Positions 1 through 7,750 of a stretch of 64,000 nt of DNA are shown here, in pieces. The notes below the pieces were generated by a model. It had not been told where the DNA came from. It did no database searches and saw only the letters and a list, made by a program, of their open reading frames with translations. The stretch spans positions 1 through 64,000 of IMG/VR virus record IMGVR_UViG_3300033821_000019. One strand, written 5' to 3'. Origin of the DNA: a virus. Every line of letters begins with the position of its first letter. Position 1 is the stretch's first letter. The translations under genes were made by a program, and so were the position numbers.

Positions 1-1
1 G

Positions 2-307
2 AAAGACCGCTATACCTTTGCCTATATCATCGGTCAAGACAATGCCAACAGCTTCGATAAGTGGGTGAACTATGAATTCCTTGAACGAGCCATGCAATTT
101 GTAGTCATCCCGCGCAAAGGCATTCCGTTTGACCAGAACAGCACATGGTATCTTAAACCTCCTCACATCTTCATGGCTGGCGATACCAATATCATGGAAG
201 TTAGTTCTACTCAAGTGCGAGAAACCTTGAAGCGCAATGATTCAACGACAAATCAACTACTCAATCCTGCTGTATTGGCCTATATCAAAGAACATAACTT
301 ATATTAG
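2..307 (+). CDS. nadD: Nicotinate-nucleotide adenylyltransferase, C-terminal part
   Basis: The reading frame is open from base 2, so the N-terminus lies outside the window. NadD transfers AMP from ATP to nicotinate mononucleotide in cytosolic NAD synthesis. The visible part carries family features in order: an IIGQDNANSFDKW block (substrate-binding IG-D-N/S-F--W region), a VVIPRKG strand, then VSSTQVRETL, which matches the ISSTxIR motif of the nucleotidyltransferase alpha/beta phosphodiesterase superfamily, and a C-terminal LNPAVLAYIKEHNLY that matches the usual end of NadD. It is convergent with the next minus-strand gene and the stop codons overlap. The phage may use it to support NAD supply, which fits with the ADP-ribose enzymes near 57.5 and 61.5 kb. 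Identity is fairly certain; the HxGH ATP-binding motif is not visible here. Confidence 0.85.
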   Translation, partial: KDRYTFAYIIGQDNANSFDKWVNYEFLERAMQFVVIPRKGIPFDQNSTWYLKPPHIFMAGDTNIMEVSSTQVRETLKRNDSTTNQLLNPAVLAYIKEHNLY

Positions 308-684
308 CGGATATTGAATTCTGCTATGCCGTCTTCCAATTTCTTGAATTTGAACTTGGGGCTGAACGTCTCTTGCAGATATTTCGCCAGCCTTTGGGCG
401 TCTTCTTCGCTTCTCATAATTACATGCAGCTTGGAAGATGTGATAAAGTTTGAGCCTCTAAAAGCACCAAGCTTCATATCCAAATCCTTCACGTCAACCT
501 TTTTACTAATCAGGTCTTCCTTCAATGTCTTTTCTAGGCGCTTCAAAATCTTCTCAGCAGCGTCATGTTTCAAATCCTTCATTTTAATACGTAAATCGAA
601 AAATGCCTGTTCGAACAAAGTATTTGGCCTGTCTTTCGAGAGGATATCATTGGCTATTCGAACGATTACTTCTGAATAATTCAC
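304..684 (-). CDS. Hypothetical protein with weak N-terminal helix tag
   Basis: A protein of about 126 residues with a GTG start. The first residues, MNYSEVIVRIANDILSKD, form an amphipathic helix that loosely resembles the tag shared by many small proteins in this window (hydrophobic-x-x-hydrophobic-A spacing), but the K-V-A-x-E-L core is missing. The rest is lysine-rich and probably helical, with a more beta-like C-terminus. I do not recognise the family. It is the last gene of the minus-strand run and overlaps the next gene by four bases, so it is co-transcribed with it. Confidence 0.6.
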   Translation of the reverse strand: MNYSEVIVRIANDILSKDRPNTLFEQAFFDLRIKMKDLKHDAAEKILKRLEKTLKEDLISKKVDVKDLDMKLGAFRGSNFITSSKLHVIMRSEEDAQRLAKYLQETFSPKFKFKKLEDGIAEFNIR

Positions 685-1050
685 TTTATGTCCTCATTGA
701 AGTTGCTATACATGATTATCTTAGCTTGTGCTCCCAATTCTTGCAACCGGTCAATGAGTTTCTTGATGTTTATAGATATGTCACGATTGTCACGCTCACG
801 CAAAGCTTCTCTATTCTCGAACATGAAATTGCCATACGCTTTAATCTTCTTGTCTAGGTGCGCTATGTATTTCTTTAGCTTGATTTGATTCCAACGCTCT
901 ATGTCGTGTGGCAATCTAGGTTCTACATTCAAGGGTGAGACTTCTTGTTTGTTCCCCAAGGAAGGGGGGGTTGAATAAATCTCCCCCTTCCTCAAACACA
1001 TTGAAGGTATAAGCTAGAACCAATCGTTCTTCAATGGCTTTCTTGTTCAT
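681..1050 (-). pseudogene. Hypothetical protein with a frameshift at a G7 run
   Basis: An ATG at 1048-1050 starts one base after the stop of the upstream gene. Its product begins MNKKAIEERLVLAYTF and reads to the seven-base homopolymer at 964-970 (G7 on plus, C7 on minus). After it this frame soon stops, while the frame shifted by one base stays open for about 95 codons and ends at 681. Removing one base from the run would join both parts into one protein of about 122 residues. The second part is helical and charged (WNQIKLKKYIAHLDKKIKAY region). This may be a sequencing error, a real mutation or programmed slippage. Function is unknown. Confidence 0.5.
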
Positions 1051-1051
1051 A

Positions 1052-1384
1052 CTAATCCCATTCAACAGTGATGCCTAGCTTCTTTGCATTAGCGTCTGCC
1101 TTGACTTCCCGCATCATTTTACGTGCCTGATTCCTGTTTTCAAAAGTAACAGGCATCGCAATCAAACCGGGCTGGCCTCTTAAAGCTGTAACACTAATAC
1201 TGCCCATGTAAAGGTCAAATTCATAATCGCCGCTAAAGGAGTTGACATAATCATCAAGTTTTCCTTTAGTCTTTTCAGGATTGCCTGTGTATGGGATGAA
1301 AAAATTTAACGTGCCTTCTTCATCCCATGCAGTTAGAATTTGTGCTACTCTCCGTAGCTCCTTAGCTAAAGCTATCTTATTCAC
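1052..1384 (-). CDS. Helix-tagged hypothetical protein (110 aa)
   Basis: The N-terminus MNKIALAKELRRVAQILTA matches the recurrent N-terminal helix of this phage (K-I-A-x-E-L-x-x-V-A-x-x-L). Residues after about 22 form a separate small domain, probably alpha/beta, with strands such as FDLYMGSISVTAL and a basic helix RNQARKMMREVKAD. I do not recognise it. It sits in an operon-like run of tagged genes separated by 2-50 bases. By inference the tag is a shared sorting signal and the rest is cargo. Confidence 0.75.
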   Translation of the reverse strand: MNKIALAKELRRVAQILTAWDEEGTLNFFIPYTGNPEKTKGKLDDYVNSFSGDYEFDLYMGSISVTALRGQPGLIAMPVTFENRNQARKMMREVKADANAKKLGITVEWD

Positions 1385-1412
1385 GGCTATTCTCCTTTTA
1401 ATTTCATTACAA

Positions 1413-1661
1413 TTACTTAGGTTCTACTTTCTTTTTGCACTTCAAGCAATACTTAGTATTTTCAAGAACTTTTGTTCCGCAATTAGGACAAGGAAACGTG
1501 CCAGCCGCAACCGCTGCTTGCTTGACTTTCTTCTTACACTTTAGACAATAGCCAGTATTCTCCAAAACCTTAGTGCCACAATCAGGGCATGGGAAAGTTT
1601 CAGCACTTACAAGCTCTTTGGCCAGCTTCAACAATTCCGCCGCAATCTTCTGTCTGTCCAT
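1413..1661 (-). CDS. Helix-tagged protein with two duplicated zinc ribbons
   Basis: The tag is MDRQKIAAELLKLAKELVS at residues 1-19. Two nearly identical zinc-ribbon modules follow, each reading FPCPxCGTKVLENTxYCLKCKKKV, with C-x2-C and C-x2-C ligand pairs at about residues 24-45 and 56-78. The duplication is recent because the two modules differ at few positions. Zinc ribbons of this short type usually bind nucleic acid or protein partners; no catalytic domain is present. Neighbours on both sides also carry the tag. Confidence 0.8.
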   Translation of the reverse strand: MDRQKIAAELLKLAKELVSAETFPCPDCGTKVLENTGYCLKCKKKVKQAAVAAGTFPCPNCGTKVLENTKYCLKCKKKVEPK

Positions 1662-1712
1662 TGGGTTCTTCCTTTCTAAAATAGGCGCATCTATACGCCT
1701 TACCTGTTATGA

Positions 1713-2048
1713 TTATTCTTTTCCATCCACTTCCTTGGCACCTTCGTTAACAGAAGGCTTGTGCTCTGAGTCTAAAGTGGTCAACATCTTTTCCAATTCT
1801 CCGACGTGAACTTTTTCTTCCCTGCCAATATCAAGTAATACTTCTTTGAGCTTCTTATCGGTTACTACTTCTGCCAATCGCTCATACAAGTTGATAGCTT
1901 CATATTCAGCCATCGTCGCTACTCGTATTGCCCTCAGATTGACATTTTTGGATTCACCCTTGATTAGCTCGCCAAAGTTATCAGCGGCACCAGATGTGAG
2001 TCCTTTTGCTATCCTGAGTAGTTCTGAAGCAATTTTCTTATTATCCAT
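1713..2048 (-). CDS. Helix-tagged encapsulated-ferritin-like protein
   Basis: Start chosen at the ATG at 2046-2048, because it places the tag MDNKKIASELLRIAKGL at the N-terminus and has AAGGAC nine bases upstream. Residues 38-92 look like a two-helix ferritin-like domain: helix one holds AEYEAINLYERLAE with acidic residues E48 and E50, and helix two holds GREEKVHVGEL with an E78-x-x-H81 pair. This arrangement (Glu in the first helix, ExxH in the second) is the ligand pattern of encapsulated ferritins and rubrerythrin-like proteins, which oxidise Fe(II) and in encapsulin systems are loaded into an HK97-fold shell. Length, 111 residues, fits the small encapsulated type. Iron binding is inferred from motif only. 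Confidence 0.7.
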   Translation of the reverse strand: MDNKKIASELLRIAKGLTSGAADNFGELIKGESKNVNLRAIRVATMAEYEAINLYERLAEVVTDKKLKEVLLDIGREEKVHVGELEKMLTTLDSEHKPSVNEGAKEVDGKE

Positions 2049-2061
2049 AGTCTTCATGTCC

Positions 2062-2610
2062 TTATCTGCCTTCATCTTCCTGCACAATTTCAAAATCTAG
2101 CCCAAGAGAAAAAGTTGCTTTCCGTTCATTGATGTCTACTTTCAACCAACTCAAAGTCAAGTTCTTTTCCAACGCGCCAGAAGAACTATATTCCTTCCCG
2201 ATTAGGTCGTTCCAAATAACATCTGAGTCATCATTGTTCAACATATCTTTGGCACGTTCAATAATGTCTTGTTTAATTCTGACCCAATCGTATTTCTCAG
2301 CCGTTCTCTTAAATTGATTCAGATACTTCTTCAAACCGTCTCTGTCTTCACCAAATTGTTCCGTAGCGATAGCAGCCAAAAATTCCATAGTAGAACAGCT
2401 TACGTCAAATCTCAATGTGCCATAATAGGCCGTTCCATAATGTTCTGAATCTAGTTCCATACCTCTTGGCGCATCTCTATCAACACCTTCTTTACCTTCA
2501 TTGACAAATCTTGGATGTCCTTTTCTTATCAAAAACGACAAGAAATACTCAGGCTGCATCGCTATCATGTCGGCAACTATCTTCATCAATTCAATGGCTA
2601 TCTTTTTCAT
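2062..2610 (-). CDS. Helix-tagged hypothetical protein (182 aa)
   Basis: The N-terminus MKKIAIELMKIVADMIA is a variant of the recurrent tag lacking the V-A-x-E core spacing by one residue. The body has no motif I recognise; it contains a histidine/tyrosine-rich stretch (SEHYGTAYYGTLRF) and a helical middle (LKKYLNQFKRTAEKYDW). The gene ends inside the region upstream of the ferritin-like gene, so translation is probably coupled. Confidence 0.7.
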   Translation of the reverse strand: MKKIAIELMKIVADMIAMQPEYFLSFLIRKGHPRFVNEGKEGVDRDAPRGMELDSEHYGTAYYGTLRFDVSCSTMEFLAAIATEQFGEDRDGLKKYLNQFKRTAEKYDWVRIKQDIIERAKDMLNNDDSDVIWNDLIGKEYSSSGALEKNLTLSWLKVDINERKATFSLGLDFEIVQEDEGR

Positions 2611-2622
2611 TTTACAACCACC

Positions 2623-2997
2623 CTATATTACACCAATAGCCAATAACCAACTAGGCGCACCATCAACGCCCCAACCATCAGGCTCCACTCTTTGGCCCGT
2701 AACACTCTTAGCCACTCCATCGCTGCTCCATTTTTCAAGTGTGTTCATGCTCGGTGTTTTGTGAAATCCGCTAATATACTTATACAATGAACTAGTATGT
2801 ATCTTGATTGGCTGGACTTCATCATCGTCTATCGTAACAATAGCTACACTGGCGTCTTTGTTTTTCCATTCGACTTTACAGTGCATACCAACAGGAATAA
2901 CCGTTCCAGACCGTAGTTTAAGCTCTTTAACAATCTTATGGTCGGCTGCGATTACTTCTCTGGCGAGTTTAATCAATCTCAAAGCTATTTTGTTCAT
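2623..2997 (-). CDS. Helix-tagged hypothetical protein (124 aa)
   Basis: The tag reads MNKIALRLIKLAREVIAAD. The following domain is beta-rich: strands around GTVIPVGMHCKVEWKNKDASV and VAIVTIDDDEVQPIKI suggest a small barrel (SH3- or OB-like), but no family is recognised. It is the first gene of this run and a promoter-like T-rich element lies 45 bases upstream (3042-3057). Confidence 0.7.
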   Translation of the reverse strand: MNKIALRLIKLAREVIAADHKIVKELKLRSGTVIPVGMHCKVEWKNKDASVAIVTIDDDEVQPIKIHTSSLYKYISGFHKTPSMNTLEKWSSDGVAKSVTGQRVEPDGWGVDGAPSWLLAIGVI

Positions 2998-3041
2998 TAT
3001 AATCTCCTGCCAAAATAAGGTACTGTCTAATGGTAGGAGAG

Positions 3042-3057
3042 TATAAAATAATTGTTA
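3042..3057 (-). promoter_or_regulatory. Putative phage promoter, T-rich class
   Basis: On the minus strand this reads TAACAATTATTTTATA, a diverged member of the recurrent TCATAATTTTTTTATA motif that precedes several gene clusters here. It lies 45 bases before the start at 2997. Confidence 0.35.
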
Positions 3058-3095
3058 CAATTCAACCTATTCCTTTGAATCTAACAATCAAAAGA

Positions 3096-3809
3096 CTACT
3101 TTTTTGTATCATAAAGGCCGGGTAAGTTTTCAGGCTTTTTCCAAACGAAAGTTTCAAGGCTATTCATGTCACAGAGAGGTATGTCATTTCTCAAAACACT
3201 CTTTATCGGATGCCACACTCGTTTCTCTTTGTTCACCACACCAGCATCAAATTCCGGCTTACAATACCACCAAAATGTCTCATACGCGAAAGGATGCTGC
3301 TTGGCCTTAAATCCGTTCATCTTGCTTGCCGTAGCTGTTCTCATTTCAGAAATCACAGGCCAAAATTCTTGAGTGAATGTCTTAGACAACATCGCCATGA
3401 CTTCATCTTTCATCAACAATCCACATGATGGTGCTATACCACAAGCATAAGGTTGCGCTTTTACTGGCAACTGATAAACTGTCCTCATCCACGACCAATC
3501 GTTCCCCGGTAAAGATGACCCCGATATGTCTTCATCCCAAACCGGCCTGCAAAATTCTTCTACAAGCATACCAAAAAACACATCCCAATCCAAATAGAGC
3601 CAACGTTTACATTCTACCTTTCTTTGCTGATACCAATAATACATAGGGATATCGCAATGGAACCATGCGTCACCAGAACAATCTGTACTGCGAATGACAA
3701 TGAGTGGATAGTTGTTGGTGTTGCATTGAATGACAGAAGAAAGATTCTGCCGTACTACATTTATATCGGCAGTGTCATGGTATTGATAAATGATGCCCAA
3801 ATCATTCAT
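3096..3809 (-). CDS. Putative glycosyltransferase-like protein, copy 2 of a tandem pair
   Basis: Start at 3807-3809 is preferred because AAGGAAATT lies upstream and it aligns with the start of the paralogue. The two proteins share an N-terminal strand DLGIIxQYxD, a QRKVEC-RWLYLxWD block, an acidic W-x-D-x-F/Y centre, WPVISE-R-xTA-KMNGF, and WHPIKS/T near the end. The LDWDVF segment at about residue 75 could be a DxD-like metal site of a GT-A glycosyltransferase, but this is inference. No helix tag. It overlaps its paralogue by eight bases, consistent with tandem duplication. Confidence 0.6.
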   Translation of the reverse strand: MNDLGIIYQYHDTADINVVRQNLSSVIQCNTNNYPLIVIRSTDCSGDAWFHCDIPMYYWYQQRKVECKRWLYLDWDVFFGMLVEEFCRPVWDEDISGSSLPGNDWSWMRTVYQLPVKAQPYACGIAPSCGLLMKDEVMAMLSKTFTQEFWPVISEMRTATASKMNGFKAKQHPFAYETFWWYCKPEFDAGVVNKEKRVWHPIKSVLRNDIPLCDMNSLETFVWKKPENLPGLYDTKK

Positions 3810-4506
3810 AAAATCCAATTTCCTTATCTGGCCATACAAAAACGTCTAAACTGTTGATATCACGTTTTGGGATATCGTCATTAACAAGAGTCTTTATAGG
3901 ATGCCAAATACCACTTCTATGATATCGAGCCGCAATATTTGTTTCATCGGAGACATACCACTTAATAGTATACTTTGAATACGGGTGTTCTTTAATAATA
4001 AAACCATTCATTTTTGCTGCTGTTCCCACTCTCAATTCAGAGATGACTGGCCATGGTTCGTTAATAATTGTTTTTGATAAAACGTTCATTGCTTTGTCAG
4101 ACATCATGACAGCACACATAGGCCACACCCCACAAGCATTTTCACGTATTGCTTGCGTAGGTAAGTTTCCAATTTCACAGAACCAATGCCATCCATTATT
4201 TGGCAATGCAATGTTTGGAGCAGATATATCATCACTCCATACCGGCTTGAAAAAATCTTCTATAGACTGACAACAATAAGCATCCCATTCCAAATAAAGC
4301 CAGCGAGCACATTCCACTTTCCTTTGTTGATACCAATGAAACATCCCCAAATCGCCATTACGCCAAGCAGATTGGCCCTCAGTACGCTTTAATGGAATTA
4401 TGGGATATTTACCGTTACTGTAATGGATAAGAGAAGATAGATTTTGTGTAACTACGTCAGCAGGGGCACCGTCATAGTATTGAAAGATAATGCCTAAATC
4501 CGGCAT
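3802..4506 (-). CDS. Putative glycosyltransferase-like protein, copy 1 of a tandem pair
   Basis: A protein of 234 residues, paralogous along its whole length to the downstream gene. Conserved blocks are DLGIIFQYYD, QQRKVECARWLYLEWDAY, ACGVWPMCAVMMSD, EPWPVISELRVGTAAKMNGF and WHPIKT. The LEWDAY segment may be a metal-binding DxD-type site. The cysteine in ACG and the WHPIK motif are kept in both copies, so they are probably functional. A role in modifying DNA, capsid or host surface sugars is possible but not shown. Confidence 0.6.
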   Translation of the reverse strand: MPDLGIIFQYYDGAPADVVTQNLSSLIHYSNGKYPIIPLKRTEGQSAWRNGDLGMFHWYQQRKVECARWLYLEWDAYCCQSIEDFFKPVWSDDISAPNIALPNNGWHWFCEIGNLPTQAIRENACGVWPMCAVMMSDKAMNVLSKTIINEPWPVISELRVGTAAKMNGFIIKEHPYSKYTIKWYVSDETNIAARYHRSGIWHPIKTLVNDDIPKRDINSLDVFVWPDKEIGFYE

Positions 4507-4512
4507 ATAGTC

Positions 4513-5145
4513 CTAGACTTTGTTTCTGATGAAATCTATGGCTTCTCTAAAAGACCATTCCGAATCAAACAAATGCCGTAGTTGGTCTTCACCAAAAGAT
4601 TCCAATTGTTCCTTGTTAAAAGCCTTTTCTACTGTGCGTTTCCAACGTTGATATTCTCTTTCTGCTTGATGTTCATGTTGTGGATTGTTACCTTGCTCCA
4701 ATTCATTCCACCGCTGTTTTTCAACATCGCGCAGCTTTTCTCCGTAGCCTTCGTCTCGCCAAGCTTTTTTGGTTTTCTCCTTCGCTTCTGTTCCTTTTTC
4801 TCCGTACATTGTTTCTGGAAGTTTATGAGGTATCTTCTTCTCGCTCAGTTTTGCCAACCCACCATTATACTCTTTGCTGTATGTCTCTTTTGAACATTCT
4901 GTAAATAGCTCACCAAGAGCAGCTAAAGCTTCACCATGTGTTATGATTTCAAGTTCGTTGATAGCATTTCCAAAAGAGCTTGAATACACAACAATAGTAG
5001 GACCGAAACCCTTGTCAACTACTTTGAATGTCACGCCGCTATTACTAATATGAAGATAAACACTTCCGATTTCTTTACCTTCATCTTTAGCAGTCAATAA
5101 TTGTGCTACTTTCATTAGTTCGGAAGCTACTTTCTTGTTGTTCAT
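4513..5145 (-). CDS. Helix-tagged hypothetical protein (210 aa)
   Basis: Start at 5143-5145 is chosen since AAAGGATACACC precedes it and it exposes the tag MNNKKVASELMKVAQLLTA. Residues 25-95 look alpha/beta (VYLHISNSGVTFKVV; TIVVYSSSFGNAINELEI). The C-terminal half is highly charged and helical, rich in K/E/R/W/Q (KQRWNELEQGNNPQ), and ends in a compact helical segment. No family recognised. Confidence 0.7.
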   Translation of the reverse strand: MNNKKVASELMKVAQLLTAKDEGKEIGSVYLHISNSGVTFKVVDKGFGPTIVVYSSSFGNAINELEIITHGEALAALGELFTECSKETYSKEYNGGLAKLSEKKIPHKLPETMYGEKGTEAKEKTKKAWRDEGYGEKLRDVEKQRWNELEQGNNPQHEHQAEREYQRWKRTVEKAFNKEQLESFGEDQLRHLFDSEWSFREAIDFIRNKV

Positions 5146-5155
5146 GGTGTATCCT

Positions 5156-5683
5156 TTAGTGGTATTTCTTCTTGATTTCTGAGATTTTATTTTGTATCTC
5201 ATCTAAATCACTACCTTCTATTTCTATATCAGATAGCATATCCTTCAATTCTGTCAATTCCTTCTCTGTTGAAGCAATATCAAGTCTTATCGAATTCAAC
5301 AAATCACTTTTCCTCTTTCCTTCTGCTTCGGCAGTTTGTTCTGGATGTGCTTTGATATGCTCATTCCAAGCTTTAGTAATTTCATCTATGATAATCCTTC
5401 TGAAACTTGGTGGCGCATCATCAAAATTGCGGGTGATATAAGGACGGTCAGCATTTCTAACCTGCCAAACACCACCAATCTCAAAAAGATGAAGACTGAC
5501 ATTGAATTCATCATTCCGTAACTTCAATTTTGAAATATTAGGAGTGCTCAAATGTACATGGTTTTTATTAGTAATGGCAAACTCAATGACGCCTTGGACT
5601 CTGCCATTGAAATGCAATAAACCACGTACATGGTCTGCACAAAAGCTCTTGGCTATCTTGGTAATTATCGAATCAAGACTCAT
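5156..5683 (-). CDS. Hypothetical protein with variant helix tag (175 aa)
   Basis: Start at 5681-5683 is chosen because GGGAAGGAT lies eight to ten bases upstream. The first residues, MSLDSIITKIAKSFCAD, keep the hydrophobic spacing and K-I-A-K-S-F of the tag but lack the E-L-L-K core. A beta-rich middle domain (LHFNGRVQGVIEFAI; FNVSLHLFEIGGVWQV) is followed by a C-terminal coiled coil from about residue 115 (EKELTELKDMLSDIEIEG). Function unknown. Confidence 0.65.
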   Translation of the reverse strand: MSLDSIITKIAKSFCADHVRGLLHFNGRVQGVIEFAITNKNHVHLSTPNISKLKLRNDEFNVSLHLFEIGGVWQVRNADRPYITRNFDDAPPSFRRIIIDEITKAWNEHIKAHPEQTAEAEGKRKSDLLNSIRLDIASTEKELTELKDMLSDIEIEGSDLDEIQNKISEIKKKYH

Positions 5684-5698
5684 TGGTATCATCCTTCC

Positions 5699-6262
5699 CT
5701 ACTTTTCCATAAGGTTGTCGGCGTCCATACTGCTGATTAGAACTTCGCCTTGGTGTGTGAATGTCTTGCCGTTGTCTGTTAAGCGAATCGGATGAAGTAG
5801 TTTGGCTTCATACCAACTGCCGCGCTTCCTAAGTACCTTCACTAAATTGCCTTCTAGTAAATTAACAGCAGTAGAAGTTTCACCACTATGAGGAGAAACG
5901 GCTTCATGACCTTCTACCCAATAAGCTGAAAACTCCGTTACTACTTGATAGGTCTTGCCAATATCAAACATACCTTCTGCTGCAAAGAAATTTTTGGGAG
6001 CAATTTTTCTTAAATATCTTGCAACCACATCACCTGCTTTTGAACCTACATCATTGATAACGATTTTATCGCCTTCCCAATGTGCAAGTTTATTGCCGCC
6101 CATCCAACTGCCGTCCAGCGTCTTGCCGTCAGTAGAAAGCTTCTTGCCTGTAAGAGCTTTTTTGTCTGTGAAAGCATCAATAACCTTTTTGTCTTTATCC
6201 GACAAAATAAGGTCAGCAAGAAAATCTCTGGCTACTTTGATTACTATTTTAGAAGTGTCCAC
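5699..6262 (-). CDS. Hypothetical protein with variant helix tag (187 aa)
   Basis: A GTG start opens a variant tag, MDTSKIVIKVARDFLAD. The next region contains GSWMGGNKLAHWEGDKIVI, which reads like short beta hairpins with repeated G-x-W/H turns, and the C-terminal half has SH3-like strands (GNLVKVLRKRGSWYEAKLL). Two small beta domains are likely. No catalytic motif is visible. It lies between tagged genes with gaps of 3-16 bases. Confidence 0.65.
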   Translation of the reverse strand: MDTSKIVIKVARDFLADLILSDKDKKVIDAFTDKKALTGKKLSTDGKTLDGSWMGGNKLAHWEGDKIVINDVGSKAGDVVARYLRKIAPKNFFAAEGMFDIGKTYQVVTEFSAYWVEGHEAVSPHSGETSTAVNLLEGNLVKVLRKRGSWYEAKLLHPIRLTDNGKTFTHQGEVLISSMDADNLMEK

Positions 6263-6265
6263 GAT

Positions 6266-6511
6266 TTATTCCCCTAAAAATGAATTCAAATCTTCAAGAG
6301 ACGATTGTACGCGCTCTAATGAACCTACATAACCCCAATCCTTCTCGTCCTTCTTAAAAGCTTCTGCATCTCTCTTTAACTTGATTCGCAGTTTTTCTAC
6401 CAATTTATTTACCTCTTTTGTCAATTTATCGTGCTTGGATTTTGCCGTTTCTTCAGCACATAACGACTTCGCAAGCTTCAACAATTCTGCGGCTACCTTT
6501 TTGTCGTCCAT
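6266..6511 (-). CDS. Helix-tagged small helical protein (81 aa)
   Basis: The start at 6509-6511 exposes the tag MDDKKVAAELLKLAKSLCAEE. Almost the whole remaining chain is one charged helix (DKLTKEVNKLVEKLRIKLK), probably a coiled coil, ending in SSLEDLNSFLGE. There is no other domain, so the protein may be little more than tag plus coiled coil. Confidence 0.7.
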   Translation of the reverse strand: MDDKKVAAELLKLAKSLCAEETAKSKHDKLTKEVNKLVEKLRIKLKRDAEAFKKDEKDWGYVGSLERVQSSLEDLNSFLGE

Positions 6512-6535
6512 GGTTTTACTCTCCCAATACAAGCT

Positions 6536-6910
6536 TTACATTTTTTTGATAAATAAATTTTTCATAGCTTGATGCACTTGCGATATTTTCTGTTCGGCTA
6601 ATGGTAAAGTTATTGTAGATTGAATAACCACATCATGATATTTATCGTCCGCAATCAATCTCGGCGAATTCAAATTGATAGTTCTAAATCCTTCTCCGTT
6701 CAATGCAGTTTTTGTACCCTTCAAATCCTTCCAAAACTGCCCAAAAGCAGTTACGGTTTCTCCCTCATACAAAAATCCTTTTTCAAACGTCATAATGCAA
6801 TTAATAGTTACCATGTCTTTTGATACGGTATATGTCTTTTGGCCTATACCACCAGCTACAAGACTCTTAGCCATCTTCAACAATTCTGCGGCTACTTTTT
6901 TGTTGTCCAT
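6536..6910 (-). CDS. Helix-tagged hypothetical protein (124 aa)
   Basis: The tag is MDNKKVAAELLKMAKSLVAGG. The body is beta-rich (KTYTVSKDMVTINCIMTF; FRTINLNSPRLI), followed by a final helix KISQVHQAMKNLFIKKM. No family recognised. The DNA of the tag-coding segment is very similar to that of the genes at 6511, 7227 and 7683, which points to recent duplication or swapping of the 5' end only. Confidence 0.7.
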   Translation of the reverse strand: MDNKKVAAELLKMAKSLVAGGIGQKTYTVSKDMVTINCIMTFEKGFLYEGETVTAFGQFWKDLKGTKTALNGEGFRTINLNSPRLIADDKYHDVVIQSTITLPLAEQKISQVHQAMKNLFIKKM

Positions 6911-6912
6911 GG

Positions 6913-7227
6913 CTATTCCTTGCCTGAATATTCAAGCTGGTCCTTAACAGAATCTTTCCATTCTTTGCTGTCAACATCTTCTATCCATCCAATAAGAGTT
7001 TCAACCGCCCCTTCATTATCGCTGAAAAATGCTTCAAGATTAAGATAGCCAATAGCTTTAACTACACGTTCTAATGCCTTCATATTATTTCGATTCAATT
7101 TTTCTTGGCCTCTAAGCTCTTCAACAAGCTCGCCCAAATCAGCACTATCCATGTCTTCTTTGTCCATTTTTGAAACTAATGACTTAGCAAGCTTCACTAA
7201 TTCACCAGCTACTTTTTTGTTGTCCAT
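6913..7227 (-). CDS. Helix-tagged acidic helical protein (104 aa)
   Basis: Start at 7225-7227 has GGGGGATTAAAGCC upstream. The tag is MDNKKVAGELVKLAKSLVSK. The remaining 84 residues are acidic and helical (DSADLGELVEELRGQEKLNR; KALERVVKAIGYLNLEAFF) with a tryptophan-containing end. Function unknown. Confidence 0.7.
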   Translation of the reverse strand: MDNKKVAGELVKLAKSLVSKMDKEDMDSADLGELVEELRGQEKLNRNNMKALERVVKAIGYLNLEAFFSDNEGAVETLIGWIEDVDSKEWKDSVKDQLEYSGKE

Positions 7228-7275
7228 GGCTTTAATCCCCCTATTCATATATGGCGTTCTATCAAAGAATTATAG

Positions 7276-7683
7276 TTACCAATTAGTTTTGTCCACATCC
7301 TTTACTTCACTCAAATGTTTGTTAATCTTCGTTATAGCATCTTCTACACTCTTCACTCTCGTCTTCCTAAATTTATGTGACCTTAATCCACCACTAAAAA
7401 CCTCAAGCATTCCCTCATTGTAAAAAGACATAGTAAAATACCTTGAATTTTCGTAAATGCCGTTGGACCAATTCGCTTTGTCATCCAAAGATAGCTTTAT
7501 GTAAATTGAAACACGCTCATCACCACCAAGAGTGCTTTTTGATACAAACACATGCGGAGCCTTGATGCCACTTTTTAATTTTGTCATAGCATCTTCAACA
7601 CTATTTATGTCAAATACTTTTCCTTCTGCTATTAAGCACTTGGCAATTTTCAAAAGCTCTGACGCTACTTTTTTATTATCCAC
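7276..7683 (-). CDS. Helix-tagged hypothetical protein (135 aa)
   Basis: GTG start with AGGAGCC upstream. The tag is MDNKKVASELLKIAKCLIAEG. The body seems to contain a repeated strand-helix pattern: VFDINSVEDAMTKLKSGI near the start resembles RVKSVEDAITKINKHLSEV near the end, both with SVEDAxTK. Between them is a beta-rich part (STLGGDERVSIYIKLSL). First gene of this tagged run; a promoter-like element lies 52 bases upstream. Confidence 0.7.
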   Translation of the reverse strand: MDNKKVASELLKIAKCLIAEGKVFDINSVEDAMTKLKSGIKAPHVFVSKSTLGGDERVSIYIKLSLDDKANWSNGIYENSRYFTMSFYNEGMLEVFSGGLRSHKFRKTRVKSVEDAITKINKHLSEVKDVDKTNW

Positions 7684-7734
7684 GATTTTGGCTCCTTATT
7701 TAGTATAATAGTCCTTTTGCTATCAATAGTCAGC

Positions 7735-7750
7735 TATCTAAAAAATATCA
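7735..7750 (-). promoter_or_regulatory. Putative phage promoter, T-rich class
   Basis: Minus-strand TGATATTTTTTAGATA resembles the recurrent TCATAATTTTTTTATA element and precedes the tagged cluster starting at 7683. It overlaps the end of the upstream gene. Confidence 0.35.
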
